Assembly: GCF_012939995.1 (NCBI RefSeq)
Contig: NZ_SPMZ01000064.1
Coordinates: 1 to 36,766, forward strand
DNA: 36,766 nt
Direction: 5' to 3'
Source: Candidatus Competibacter phosphatis
GTDB taxonomy: Bacteria > Pseudomonadota > Gammaproteobacteria > Competibacterales > Competibacteraceae
Under the pieces are notes generated by a model. The model saw only the letters and a list, made by a program, of their open reading frames with translations. It searched no databases and was not told the DNA's origin. Position numbers and translations under genes: made by a program. This document shows, in pieces, positions 16,614 to 26,923 of this stretch. Position 1 is the first letter of the stretch. Every line of letters begins with the position of its first letter.

Positions 16614-17689
16614 CGTTGATTCCCGTCGTTTCGTAGTTCGCTTGCCAATGCCGCCAGTAGCCGCCGTACCGGCGTGGCCACCCCGCGGCCGTCAGGATGG
16701 CGGGTGTTATACCAGACAAAGCGTTCCCCTTCCATCACCAGCCCGCCTTGGCCGGTCACTTGCGCCGGTGTTGGCGTGATATCGAGATGAAAGTGGCTGA
16801 AACTGTGTCGCACCACGGTCCACGGTCGTTCGACGATCACCGTCAGCCCCAAGCGGTCCCGGCACCAGTCCACGATATCACTCTCCAAAGTACATTCGGG
16901 AAAGCTCCACAACCCGCCCCAAATTCCCGCCGGTGGCCGGCGTTCCAGCAGCACTTCGCCATCCATCGTGCGTAGCAACAGCATCCGAGTGGTTCGTACC
17001 GGCAAGTCCCGTCGCGGCCTGGAGGCCGGAAGCTCTGCCACGCGTCCTTGTTGGCGCGCGGCGCAGGCTTCCGCCAGCGGACACGTTTCGCAGCGCGGCT
17101 GGCGCGGCGTGCAGACCGTCGCACCAAGATCCATCATCGCTTGGGTATAGTCGGCCACTCGCTCGGTGGGGGTATGGCGCTCGGCTAGATCCCACAGCGT
17201 CGCCAGAACGCGCGATTGACTCGGCCAACCTTCGATCGCCGCGAATCGCGCCAGCAGGCGCTTGACGTTGCCGTCCAGAATGGCTTGGCGCTGCCCGGCC
17301 GCCAGAGCCAGAATCGCCCCCGCCGTCGATCGACCGATGCCCGGCAGTTCCTGTAAGGTCGCGCTGTCCAGCGGTAATTCCCCATCATGCCGGTCGCACA
17401 GGATTCGCGCCGTTTGGTGCAGGTGGCGGGCACGGGCGTAGTACCCCAGTCCAGCCCAGAACCGCAATACCTCATCCGGTTCAGCGGCGGCTAGCGTCCT
17501 GATATCGGGGAAGCGCGCCATGAAACGTTGGTAATAGGGGATCACCGTCGCCACTTGGGTCTGTTGCAGCATGATTTCCGACACCCAAACCCGGTACGGT
17601 GTGGGATCTTCTTGCCAGGGCAACTGCTTGCGGCCGTGCGCATCGAACCATTCGAGCACGCGCCGGCCAAATTCGGCGGAATTCATCAT
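16598..17689 (-). CDS. mutY: Adenine DNA glycosylase MutY
   Basis: MutY removes adenine mispaired with 8-oxoguanine in base-excision repair. The 363-residue product has the catalytic glutamate in [11 protein letters not shown] and the helix-hairpin-helix [16 protein letters not shown]. The catalytic Asp follows in [11 protein letters not shown]. The 4Fe-4S ligands have the classic C-x6-C-x2-C-x5-C spacing ([18 protein letters not shown]). A Nudix-like 8-oxoG recognition domain covers the last ~130 residues. Two ATG codons are adjacent (17689, 17686); AAGGTG just upstream fits the second slightly better. It is the first gene of mutY-yggX and is divergent from the epimerase gene, with only 33 bases between starts. 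Confidence 0.96.
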   Translation of the reverse strand: MMNSAEFGRRVLEWFDAHGRKQLPWQEDPTPYRVWVSEIMLQQTQVATVIPYYQRFMARFPDIRTLAAAEPDEVLRFWAGLGYYARARHLHQTARILCDRHDGELPLDSATLQELPGIGRSTAGAILALAAGQRQAILDGNVKRLLARFAAIEGWPSQSRVLATLWDLAERHTPTERVADYTQAMMDLGATVCTPRQPRCETCPLAEACAARQQGRVAELPASRPRRDLPVRTTRMLLLRTMDGEVLLERRPPAGIWGGLWSFPECTLESDIVDWCRDRLGLTVIVERPWTVVRHSFSHFHLDITPTPAQVTGQGGLVMEGERFVWYNTRHPDGRGVATPVRRLLAALASELRNDGNQRWLEW

Positions 17690-17722
17690 TCACCTTTGCT
17701 ATCGCCAACGAGGATTTCGACC

Positions 17723-18640
17723 ATGGCATGCATTCTGATCGCTGGTTGCGGCGATATCGGCACGACGCTGGGCCTGAGTCTGCACGCCGCCGGCCATCGG
17801 GTCTGGGGTTTGAAACGCCGCCCTGACGATTTGCCGTCGGCGCTTGAACCATTGGCCGCCGATCTCGCCGATCCGGCGACCCTGACCGTATTGCCGCCAG
17901 CCCTGGATTACATCGTCTACAGTGCCGCCGCCGCCGGTTTCAGCGAAGCCCTGTACGAGGCTGCCTACGTTGCCGGGGTCCGCAATCTGCTGAACGCCTT
18001 GCGTCAGGCCGGGCAACAGCCCAAACGCTTGCTGTTGACCTCCAGCACCTCGGTCTACGCCCAACATCAGGGAGAATGGGTGGACGAGGATTCGCCAGCC
18101 GCCGCCGCAAGCTTCTCGGGCCGTTGCATTCGTGCTGGCGAACAAGTGCTGTGGGATAGCGGTTGGCCGGCGGTGGTGGTCCGTTTCGGCGGGATCTACG
18201 GTCCCGGCCGCACTCGCCTGATCGACAGCGTCCGTGACGGTTCCGCCACCCGTCCCGCCGGGCCACCGATGTTCACCAATCGCATCCATCGCGACGATTG
18301 CGCCCGGGTGCTGGAACACCTGCTGTTCCTGCCGGACCCGGCGCCGTTGTACCTGGCTGTCGACGACGATCCCGCCCCGTTGGCCGAGGTGCTGAACTGG
18401 TTGGCGATCCAACTTGGCGTGCCGGAACCGTCGGTGGTGGCCAGTCCCGCATTGAAGCCGGGGTCCGACAATCGGCCCAGCCTCGCGTCGCGCCAGCGTG
18501 CCAGCAAGCGCTGCCGCAACGCCCGGCTACGGGGCAGCGGGTTCCAGTTTCGCTATCCGAGCTACCGGGATGGTTACGCCGCCCTACTGCGCGCGCCGGT
18601 CGATGGAGCGCATCAGAACGCCGCGCCGGAGAAATCGTAG
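17723..18640 (+). CDS. NAD(P)-dependent epimerase/dehydratase-like (atypical SDR, YeeZ-like)
   Basis: The 305-residue product starts with ILIAGCGDIGTTLG, a Rossmann GxGxxG (residues 8-13) for NAD(P). LLLTSSTSVYAQHQGEW and VVVRFGGIYGPGR are typical of extended/atypical SDR sugar-nucleotide epimerase relatives. The usual YxxxK catalytic pair is not obvious; the segment in its place reads SGRCIRAGEQ, so the enzyme class is uncertain. I chose the ATG at 17723 because GAGGA at 17710-17714 lies 8 bases upstream and the Rossmann strand starts at once. Its last 28 bases overlap the end of the convergent FimX-like gene. The substrate is unknown. Confidence 0.85.
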   Translation: MACILIAGCGDIGTTLGLSLHAAGHRVWGLKRRPDDLPSALEPLAADLADPATLTVLPPALDYIVYSAAAAGFSEALYEAAYVAGVRNLLNALRQAGQQPKRLLLTSSTSVYAQHQGEWVDEDSPAAAASFSGRCIRAGEQVLWDSGWPAVVVRFGGIYGPGRTRLIDSVRDGSATRPAGPPMFTNRIHRDDCARVLEHLLFLPDPAPLYLAVDDDPAPLAEVLNWLAIQLGVPEPSVVASPALKPGSDNRPSLASRQRASKRCRNARLRGSGFQFRYPSYRDGYAALLRAPVDGAHQNAAPEKS

Positions 18641-21024
18641 CTCATCTCACGGTAAGGGCGTTGCAGGAAAAAGCCCTGGATCAGATCGACGCCCAGCGAC
18701 CACAGGATCGGCATAGTCTTCACTTCTTCCACCCCGCCGACCACGGTGGCCGCTCCCAGCGTTTCCAAGCCCTCCACCAAGATCCGAAGTTGCGCTTGTT
18801 TCTTGGTGTCCTTGGCCAGGTTGTTGACAAAGTACATGTCCAGCTTGACGTAGTCGGCGCCCAGGTTCTTGAGCAAGCCCAGCGAATCCGTCCCTCGGCC
18901 AAAACGATCCAGGCAAAACCCGCACCCCAGCAGCTTGATGCCGCCCAGAAAGGCGAACATGTCGCGCAGGCTGCGCTCGGCGGTTGCTTCGGCCACCGCG
19001 AAGACGAGGTGTTGCGCCTCGACTCCGGTTTGTTCCAGCCGTTCCCGCAACCAGCCACTGAAGGTCCGATCCTGCATCGTAATGGGAAGGATTTTGATGA
19101 ACAGCGTGGTCGTTTGCCGTCGCTGTCGCAGTATTTCCAGGGCGTGATCGATGACCCAGCGATCCAGCGTTTGACCCAATTGATGGTTGTACACCACGCC
19201 GAACACGCTCCCCGGCACGATTTCCTGGCCCTCGCTGTCGCGCAGGCGCAGCAGTGCTTCGTAGCGCTCGTTGGCGTCGCCGCGCATGCTGGCGATGGGT
19301 TGAAACAACAGCCAGAGTCGCTCGTGCTCGATGATTTCCTCGACCTGCTGGAGCATCCGTGCCCGCGACGATGCTTCGTGATCGTGCTTGGCCGCGTTGG
19401 GGTCCTGCTGTACGTAGAGACGCTCGCCCTTGACCTCCCGCGCCAGACCGCAGGCCGAATCGGCGCGCTGGATCAACAGCAAGGGGTCCTGGCCGCGATC
19501 GGTGGCCGTCGCCACGCCGATGCTGGTTCGCAGCAAGAGGGCATGCTCGCCGACCTTGTAGAATCCGGTTTCCAGCGTGTCGCGGATGCGCCGGATCAGC
19601 CTGAGCAGCGGTTCGCCGAGCAGATTGGGCACCAGCACCGCGAAGATGGCGTCGCTGAAGCGCGCTGCCTGCTGCTCGTAGGTCAGCAGTTGTCGCAATC
19701 GGCTGGCTGCTTGTCCCACCACTTCGTCGGCGGTCGCCACCCCGGCGGAATCGCGGATGGCGCGCAGGTTGTCCATCATCACGAACACCAACGCCAGCGA
19801 TTGGGTCCGCAGGCCCAGGGTCTCGATCGCCCGCTCCAGCAGGGTCAGGAACCGCTGGCGGTTGAACAGGCCGCTGACCGAATCGTTCTCGGTCAACAGG
19901 TTTAGCTTGACGCGGGTGGCGCGTGCTCGGTACAAGCGCTGCCGGACTTCCCAGCACAGATAGCTGATGGGCGCCGGTTTGGCCAACAGGCTGGCGCCCG
20001 GAGCGTCCAGAGTGATGAGGTAATGCGCCGTGTCCGCCGGAAAGCACAGCAGGATCATCGGCAGAATGTCGAACTCACGGTGTTGGGCAATCACCCGTGC
20101 CAGTTCGGACCCGCTGATTTCCTTGATATCCAAATCGATGATCAATAGATCCGGTCGGAACTGGTGGATTTCCCGCAGCACTTGCAGGGGTTGGATCACG
20201 ACCAGTGGCGTGATGCCTTGTTCCTCAAGCGCGCCCGCTATTTCCCAGGCTTCGGCTGGTCGATCGTTGACGATCAGAACCCGGTAATAACCTTGCGCGG
20301 TTTGGGGCAGCAACAGTTCCCGCAGTACCCCGAGCACTTCGTCGCTGTCGTAGGGTTTGTTGAAATACGCGGCGCTGCCTGCTTGCACCGCATCCAGTCG
20401 CGCGGCCATGTCGTTGCGCTCGGCCAGAAACAAAATCGGCATCCGCAACCGGATTTGCTCGCGTAGCGTCGTGATCAGTCCGACTGCCGCCTCCGGTCCT
20501 TCGGGAAAGTCCACATCCACGATGGCGGCGCCGGGTATCCGCTCCCGCAAGCGTTGCTCGGCTTCGGCCAGACTGTTTATTTTCCGCACCCGGTAGGCGG
20601 AGTCCTCCAGTTTGGCCACCAAATACGGTTTTTCATCCGGGGCGATCAGGAAGATTTCCGGTTGCGGCGCCAGCAGAGGGCGGGTGCGCAAGTCCTCGGC
20701 CGCGCCGACGGCATGATCCGTCGCCAGTAGGTAACGCAGGGCATCGAGCAACGCCGTCAGCCGCTGTCGCTCCGCCTCGTGGGGAGGCGTGCCGGCAGTG
20801 ATGCAGATTTTGACATGGTGCTCCAGTTGCGCGGTCAGGTTGATCAGGCGATCGTCCCCGAGGATCTGCGCGCTCTTGAGCATTTCCTGCGCCAGCCGCG
20901 CCAGCATCGCGAACGACTTGGGATTCCATTTGACGTAGTACAGCTTTTGCCACAAATCCTCGGTCAGTTTCAGGTGATTAGCTAACTGAAGGCGTTGGCT
21001 GTCCTGATCTTTAGCCTGATTCAT
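18613..21024 (-). CDS. FimX-like degenerate GGDEF-EAL protein with tandem receiver-like domains
   Basis: From MNQAKDQDSQRL (preceded by GGGAG) the product has 803 residues. The N-terminal ~100 are helical and could be a phosphotransfer-like or dimerisation domain. Two receiver-like domains follow (about 120-240 and 250-370), with AIVDVDFPEG and LLIIDLDIKE at the phospho-acceptor strand. The GGDEF-like domain has SDAIF where the signature should be. The EAL-like domain keeps YEALLRL, but the DDFG motif reads CLDRFGRG and the later catalytic Glu (AEGVE) reads VGGVE. It ends with LQRPYREMSYDF, as in FimX. Enzymatic activity is therefore unlikely. A cyclic-di-GMP receptor role in type IV pilus or biofilm control is inferred from FimX. 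Confidence 0.85.
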   Translation of the reverse strand: MNQAKDQDSQRLQLANHLKLTEDLWQKLYYVKWNPKSFAMLARLAQEMLKSAQILGDDRLINLTAQLEHHVKICITAGTPPHEAERQRLTALLDALRYLLATDHAVGAAEDLRTRPLLAPQPEIFLIAPDEKPYLVAKLEDSAYRVRKINSLAEAEQRLRERIPGAAIVDVDFPEGPEAAVGLITTLREQIRLRMPILFLAERNDMAARLDAVQAGSAAYFNKPYDSDEVLGVLRELLLPQTAQGYYRVLIVNDRPAEAWEIAGALEEQGITPLVVIQPLQVLREIHQFRPDLLIIDLDIKEISGSELARVIAQHREFDILPMILLCFPADTAHYLITLDAPGASLLAKPAPISYLCWEVRQRLYRARATRVKLNLLTENDSVSGLFNRQRFLTLLERAIETLGLRTQSLALVFVMMDNLRAIRDSAGVATADEVVGQAASRLRQLLTYEQQAARFSDAIFAVLVPNLLGEPLLRLIRRIRDTLETGFYKVGEHALLLRTSIGVATATDRGQDPLLLIQRADSACGLAREVKGERLYVQQDPNAAKHDHEASSRARMLQQVEEIIEHERLWLLFQPIASMRGDANERYEALLRLRDSEGQEIVPGSVFGVVYNHQLGQTLDRWVIDHALEILRQRRQTTTLFIKILPITMQDRTFSGWLRERLEQTGVEAQHLVFAVAEATAERSLRDMFAFLGGIKLLGCGFCLDRFGRGTDSLGLLKNLGADYVKLDMYFVNNLAKDTKKQAQLRILVEGLETLGAATVVGGVEEVKTMPILWSLGVDLIQGFFLQRPYREMSYDFSGAAF

Positions 21025-21154
21025 GGCGAATCTCCCTACTTCCAAAAAGTATTCCGAGCCAAATCGTTCGAGGTGTTGTTTTCGGGACGCTGGCCTTCCC
21101 TGGCGCGCTGGCGGCGGCCGGTTTTACCTTACGCCGCCGGCACCACGAGTCTCG

Positions 21155-23002
21155 TCAACGTTCGACCTGAGTGACGTCCCGCACCGCGCCGCGAGCGGCG
21201 CTGGTGGTCATGGCGGCGTAGGCCCGCAACGCGGCGGATACCGGCCGCTGGCGGGCGGTCGGCTTCCAGGCCGCCGCGCCGCGCGCCAGCATCGTGGCCC
21301 GTCGCCGCTCCAGTTCCCCGTCGCTGACCGCCAGATGGATGCGGCGGTTGGGGATGTCGATCTCGATCAGGTCTCCTTCTTCCACCAGGGCGATCGTCCC
21401 CCCTTCGGCCGCCTCGGGAGAGACATGGCCGATGGACAGCCCCGAGGTGCCACCGGAAAAGCGGCCGTCGGTGATCAGCGCGCAGACCTTGCCCAGACCC
21501 TTGGATTTGAGATAACTGGTCGGGTAGAGCATTTCCTGCATGCCGGGGCCGCCGCGTGGGCCTTCGTAGCGGATCAGCACCACGTCGCCCGCCTGAATCC
21601 GCCCGCCCAGAATCGCCGCCACCGCGTCTTCCTGGCTTTCCACCACCCGTGCCGGTCCCTGGAATGCCAGGCTGTTCTCGTCCACCCCGGCGGTTTTGAC
21701 GATGCAGCCGTCCTCGGCCAGGTTGCCGTACAACACCGCCAGGCCGCCGTCTTGCGAATAGGCATGCGCCTGGTCGCGGATGCAGCCGCTTTGCCGGTCC
21801 AGGTCCAGGCTGGGCCAGCGAGTGTCCTGACTGAAGGCCTCCTGGGTGGGGATACCGGCCGGACCGGCGGAGTAGCGGAGCCGCGCTTCGTCCCAGGAGG
21901 TCGGGCGGGCGATATCCCAGCGGTCCAGCGCCTCGGCCAGCGTTTCGCCGTGGACGGTGCGCGCGTCGCGATGCAGCAGTCCGGCACGGTCCAGCTCGCC
22001 GAGAATGGCGATCACGCCGCCGGCCCGATGCACGTCTTCCATGTGGTATTTCTGGGTGGCGGGCGCGACCTTGCACAGATTCGGCACTTGCCGCGACATC
22101 CGATCGATATCGCGCATGCTGAAATCCACCCCGCCTTCCCGCGCCGCCGCCAGCAGGTGCAGCACGGTGTTGGTGGAACCGCCCATGGCGATGTCGAGGC
22201 TGATGGCGTTTTCGAAGGCGTCGAAGGTGGCGATGCCGCGCGGCAGCACCGAGGCGTCGCCTTGCTCGTAATAGCGCTTGGTCAGCTCGACGATGCGCCG
22301 GCCGGCTTCCAGGAACAGTTCCCGGCGGTCGGCGTGGGTGGCCAGCAGCGAACCGTTGCCGGGCAGGCTCAGGCCCAGCGCCTCGGTCAGGCAGTTCATG
22401 GAATTGGCGGTGAACATGCCCGAGCAGGAGCCGCAGGTCGGACAGGCCGAGCGTTCCATTTCCGCCACCGTGGCATCGTCGATGCGATCGTCGGCGGCGC
22501 TGACCATGGCGTCCACCAGATCCAGCTTATGCGCCGCCAGCCGGGTCTTGCCCGCTTCCATCGGTCCGCCGGAAACGAAAATGGCCGGGATGTTGAGTCG
22601 TAGCGCCGCCATCAGCATGCCGGGCGTGATCTTGTCGCAGTTGGAGATGCAGACCAGGGCGTCGGCGCAGTGGGCATTGACCATGTATTCCACCGAATCG
22701 GCGATCAGCTCGCGCGAGGGCAGCGAGTACAACATCCCGCCGTGGCCCATGGCGATGCCGTCGTCGACCGCGATGGTGTTGAACTCCTTGGCGATGCCGC
22801 CGGCCGCTTCGATCTCGCCCGCCACCAGTTGGCCCAGATCCTTGAGGTGGACGTGGCCGGGCACGAACTGAGTGAAGGAGTTGGCGATGGCGACGATCGG
22901 TTTGCCGAAGTCGCCGTCCTTGACGCCGGTGGCCCGCCACAGGGCGCGGGCGCCCGCCATATTGCGGCCGTGGGTGGTGGTGCGGGAACGATAGTCGGGC
23001 AT
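21155..23002 (-). CDS. ilvD: Dihydroxy-acid dehydratase IlvD
   Basis: IlvD dehydrates 2,3-dihydroxy acids to 2-keto acids in valine, leucine and isoleucine synthesis, using an iron-sulfur cluster. The 615-residue product has [13 protein letters not shown] and [18 protein letters not shown], with cluster cysteines. It also has the C-terminal signature [23 protein letters not shown]. Length equals the usual ~616. The start [19 protein letters not shown] is the normal one, with GGAG seven bases upstream; an in-frame upstream ATG (23041) is unneeded. It lies downstream of recB on the same strand with a 143-base gap. No branched-chain attenuator or leader peptide is visible. Confidence 0.97.
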   Translation of the reverse strand: MPDYRSRTTTHGRNMAGARALWRATGVKDGDFGKPIVAIANSFTQFVPGHVHLKDLGQLVAGEIEAAGGIAKEFNTIAVDDGIAMGHGGMLYSLPSRELIADSVEYMVNAHCADALVCISNCDKITPGMLMAALRLNIPAIFVSGGPMEAGKTRLAAHKLDLVDAMVSAADDRIDDATVAEMERSACPTCGSCSGMFTANSMNCLTEALGLSLPGNGSLLATHADRRELFLEAGRRIVELTKRYYEQGDASVLPRGIATFDAFENAISLDIAMGGSTNTVLHLLAAAREGGVDFSMRDIDRMSRQVPNLCKVAPATQKYHMEDVHRAGGVIAILGELDRAGLLHRDARTVHGETLAEALDRWDIARPTSWDEARLRYSAGPAGIPTQEAFSQDTRWPSLDLDRQSGCIRDQAHAYSQDGGLAVLYGNLAEDGCIVKTAGVDENSLAFQGPARVVESQEDAVAAILGGRIQAGDVVLIRYEGPRGGPGMQEMLYPTSYLKSKGLGKVCALITDGRFSGGTSGLSIGHVSPEAAEGGTIALVEEGDLIEIDIPNRRIHLAVSDGELERRRATMLARGAAAWKPTARQRPVSAALRAYAAMTTSAARGAVRDVTQVER

Positions 23003-23145
23003 GAGGGAACTCCACAAAGCTGGGAACGGGGTCGGAGCCATCAGGAAAGACCGCCGAGTGTCTGGAAAATTCTACGTCAATTTCCAATCATTGTGACATC
23101 CGATTGGTCGGCGGCGGTCCGCGATGCGCATCGGCCGGGCAGGCG

Positions 23146-26100
23146 TCAACCGGTATCCAGCGCGACGCCGTCGGCCCCGGCGTTTCCGGTGGCCATCAGT
23201 TCGTCCAGTGCCGTCACCAGCCCTGGTGCCGGCCGGTCGTGGAACACGCCGCAATCGGGTCCCAGAGCCGGGTCCATGCCGCGCAGGAACAGGTAGAACA
23301 CGCCGCCGAAATGCCGCTCATAGTCGTAGTCCGGCAGCCGCAATCGCAAGTAACGGTGCAATGCCACGGTATAGATCAGGTATTGCAGCAGGTAGGCTTC
23401 GCGGGCCATGGCCTCGTCCAGGCGCTCGCGCCGGTAGGCCGCCGGTTCCGCGCCGAGCCAGTTGGATTTGTAATCCACCAGCCAGAACTGGCCGTCAGCC
23501 TCGAATACTAGATCGATGAAGCCTTTCATGTAGCCGCGCAGGGGGTTGAATTCCAGGGTTTCGATCATGTCCCGGAACGGGCCGGTGGCGTAACCGTGCC
23601 GCTCCAGCACGCGCCGCAAGGCATCGGCGCGCAGCTTGGCGAGCGGGTAGGTGAATTCCATCTCGTTCAAACGCCGATCCGTCGTCACGGTCGCCAGCCG
23701 CAGTCCGGCGGAGTTCAGGGGTGTCGCCAGCACGCGTCGCGCCAGATCAGCCACCACCGGCGTCCATTCGGCCGCATCCAGTCCGTGGCCCGTCAGTGTT
23801 CGGCCAACCAGCGTTTCCAGCCGCTCGTCTTCACCTTGTGTGAAATCCAGTCGCTCGAACAGGGTGTGCAGGCAGACCCCGGCCCGGGCACCGCGCGGAA
23901 ATTCGAAGATGCCCTTGCTGGGTGCGGCAACGGCGGTTGCTTCCGCCGCTTCGGGAATCGTGGCGGTCATGTCGTAATCGGGCGCTTCGACCGAATGACC
24001 GGCGGTCAGCGCGGTAAAGCTGCCGACCCGCCAGAACTCCGGCAGCGGTCCGGTAAACTCGCGTGCTTGCAACGCCGTCTCCGCGAGGGCCGGCGGCCGA
24101 TAGCGCTGGCCGGATGCCATCGGTAGCGGCGTGATGGCGATCGTCTCGCCCGCCGCGGCAAAGACGGTTTGCAAGTCGCCGCGCAGCGCCGATGTCGTCA
24201 GGTCCTTGAAGCGCTGTCGAGTCACCTTCAGCGGGTCCTGGGATGGCCCGATGACCGGCGGGTGGTGCAGCAGCCAGGCCGGCGGCGCGGTTTCGGCCTC
24301 CTTGATCTTGCCCCAGACCAGCGTGCAGCGTTGTTTGGCGCGGGTCAGGGCAACGTAGAACAGTCGTAGGTTCTCGGCCAGTTCCTCGCGGCGGGCGTGT
24401 TGTCGGGCGGGGTGCTCTTCATCCGCGCCGACGGCGAGGATGGCTCGGCCGGCGTCGGCGGGATCGTGGTACAGCAAGGCCGTGCCGCCTTTCCCGTCGG
24501 CGCGCAGACGGCCATCCCACAGGAACGGGCAGAACACCACGTCGTATTCCAGCCCCTTGCTCTTGTGGACGGTGACGATCCGCACCAGGTTTTCATCGCT
24601 TTCCAGCCGCAACTGCTGTTCCTCGTCCCGGTTGGTCGGGACGCGGCGGCGGTCGCCAAGCCACTTGAGCAGGCCCACCATGCCGGGATGGGTTCGGCCG
24701 GCGACCTGCAGCAGTTCGGCCAGGTGCAGCAAATTGGTCAAACGCCGCTCGCCGTCACGGAAAGCCAGCAGTCGTTGTGGGACTTCCTCGCCGGTCAGCC
24801 AAGCGCGAAAGAAGCGCATGAAACCGTGCTCGCGCCACAACAGCCGGTAGTCCTGAAACTTTTCCAGCCATGCCGTCCAGGATTGTTCCGCCTCGCGCAA
24901 GCGATGCAGATCCTCGCCGCTCAGGCCGAATAGATCGGAGGCCAGCGTCGTTCGTACCCGGCCCTCGTCGCCCGGTTCCGCCACCGCCGCCAGCAGCCAT
25001 TCCAGTTGCAGCGCTTCGTCGGAGACGAATACGTTGTCGTCGGCGTGCTGGACGCTGGGCACGCCCAGTCGCAGCAATTCCCCGCGAATCAGACGTCCCT
25101 GCCAGTGGCTGCGCACCAGCACGGCGATGTCGCCGCCGGTCAACGGCCGGTCGCCGATGCGGGCTTGATCGCGCGCGCCCAGATTCAGCAGGCGGGCGAT
25201 TTCGGCGGCGGTGGCCCGCGCCGCTTGGCGGCTGGCGTCGCCCTTGTCTAGCGGTTTGTCGCCATCCGGTTCCAGCAGCCAGACCTGCAACGGCGGTTCC
25301 CGTTGCCCCTGAATCCAGAGCGGTTCCCGCTGCTTGCCGTCGGCCGGGATCGCGGGATGGAAGGGGATGCCGTCGAACAGGAACGGCTGGTTCCCGACCG
25401 CGCCGAATACGGCGTTCAGGGCGGTCAGCAGGCGTGGATCGGACCGCCAGTTCACGTCGAGAGTGTGGCGGTTGGCGTCAGGCGTGTCGTTCCGAGCGGT
25501 CAGGTAGGCGAAGATGTCCGCGCCGCGAAAGCTGTAGATGGCCTGTTTGGGATCGCCGACCAGGAACACCGGCTTGCCGGCGTCGGTGTAGATATCGCGG
25601 AAAATCGCGTATTGCACCGGGTCGGTGTCCTGAAATTCGTCGATCAGGGCGGCGGCGTAGCGGTGGCGTAGGGTTTCCACCAGCGCCGCGCCTGTCGGGG
25701 ATGGCGTAGCGCCGCGTGCAGATCGAGCAGCAGGTCGTCGTAGGATTGCAGTTGTTGTCGGCGCTTGCGGACGGCCAGTTCGGTATTACAGTAGGCCAGC
25801 AATTTGACCGGAATCTGATGCCGACAGTAATCCACCAGCGCCTCGCAGGCGGTTTGCAGCGTTGCGCAGGCGTCGAAAAACGGATGTTGGGGGGTGGCCT
25901 TGCCCTTGTTGGTCGAGGCTTGCAGTTTGGTGGCGGTGAATTGCGCGAACTTGTCGAACAGGACGAGCTTGGGGGTTTCCGCCGCCAGATAGGCGTCCAT
26001 CGCTTCCAGCCAGCCGGGGATGTGTTTCAAGCCATATTTCTGCCGGTTGAGGCTGGATGATTCGAGTAGCAGTTTGGTGATGGCGGCGCGATCTTGCAAC

Positions 26101-26774
26101 CAGAGGGCGCGAGCCTGCCGGAACGCGGCGACGAAGGCATGTTCGAGCGTCGGGCCGTCCGCCTCCGCGTTGGGCGTGACCACCTGTAGATAGGGCTTGC
26201 CCAGATGGCGTTCGATCTGACCAAGCAGCTTGTCCGGGCTATAGCGTTCGTCCAGAAAATATTGCACCACCAGCGGCGAGCCGGCGTAGAACTCCCGCCG
26301 CCAGAAATCCTCGACGATTTCTTGCAGCAGGTCGCCGGTATCGGCCATCAGTTCGGTCTCGAAAGACAGACCGCTTTCGAAGGCATTGTCGCCGAGCGCC
26401 CGCTTGCAGAAGCCGTGAATGGTGAAGATCGCGGCTTCGTCGAAACCGCGCACGGCGTTGCTCAGCCGGCGGATGGCGATTTCCCGGTCCGGCGATAGAT
26501 CAAGCAGGCGGGTGGCGAGTTCGTCGTGCTCGGCGGCGCGACCGCGCAGGAAGGCGGCGCGAATATCGCTCAGCCGGGCGCGGATGCGGTCACGCAGTTC
26601 CTTGGTGGCGGCGTTGGTGTAGGTCACCACCAGGATGCGGCTGACCGGAATGCCGGCCTCGACCACCAAGCGCGCGTACAGCGCGGTGATGGTGTAGGTT
26701 TTGCCGGTGCCGGCGCTGGCCTCGATCAGGTTGAAGCCGGCCAGCGGGGTGTAAAGCGGGTCCAGGCGCTGCAT
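23146..26774 (-). CDS. recB: RecBCD exonuclease V subunit RecB; one frameshift
   Basis: RecB is the 3'-5' helicase and nuclease subunit of RecBCD, which processes double-strand breaks and degrades foreign DNA. From MQRLDPLYTPLAGFNLIEASAGTGKT (Walker A residues 19-26) it runs ~1209 residues, normal for RecB. VVTYTNAATKELRDR, ALIDEFQDTDPVQYAIF and IVTVHKSKGLEYDVVF are the UvrD-type motifs. DLVFEADGQFWLVDYKSNWLG is the C-terminal nuclease centre. The two halves are in different frames: adding one G at the CC (plus strand) 25691-25692 joins LRHPRQ to GAALVETLRHRYAAALIDEF. A broken recB in otherwise intact housekeeping DNA points to sequence error. recC is not in the window, and recD is divergent. 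Confidence 0.93.
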
Positions 26775-26923
26775 GTTGGATGTCGCAAACGGGAATGTTG
26801 CCGAACAGCATACCGGCTTGGGGGTTCCCGCGCTCCGCTGAAAAGGGGTTGGGAGATGAAAAATCCGGGGATCGGAGCCTTGGCAACGATCATCGGGGTC
26901 TTGCCATGACCAGGATAGCCGCA

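Noticed and set aside
18298..19905. Long open frame (535 codons) on the plus strand
   Set aside because: It is antisense to the FimX-like gene, rich in Gln/Arg/His with no domain, the usual mirror of a GC-rich coding strand.
21060..21154. Terminator hairpin after ilvD
   Set aside because: GGCGGCG and CGCCGCC could pair, but the loop is long and no T tract follows in the direction of transcription.
21023..22603. Long open frame (526 codons) on the plus strand
   Set aside because: Antisense to ilvD, whose motifs and length are beyond doubt; the mirror product is Gly/Gln/His-rich and family-less.
23003..23145. Branched-chain amino acid leader or riboswitch before ilvD
   Set aside because: No run of Ile/Val/Leu codons in a short leader frame and no strong hairpin-T tract; only a ribosome site is visible.
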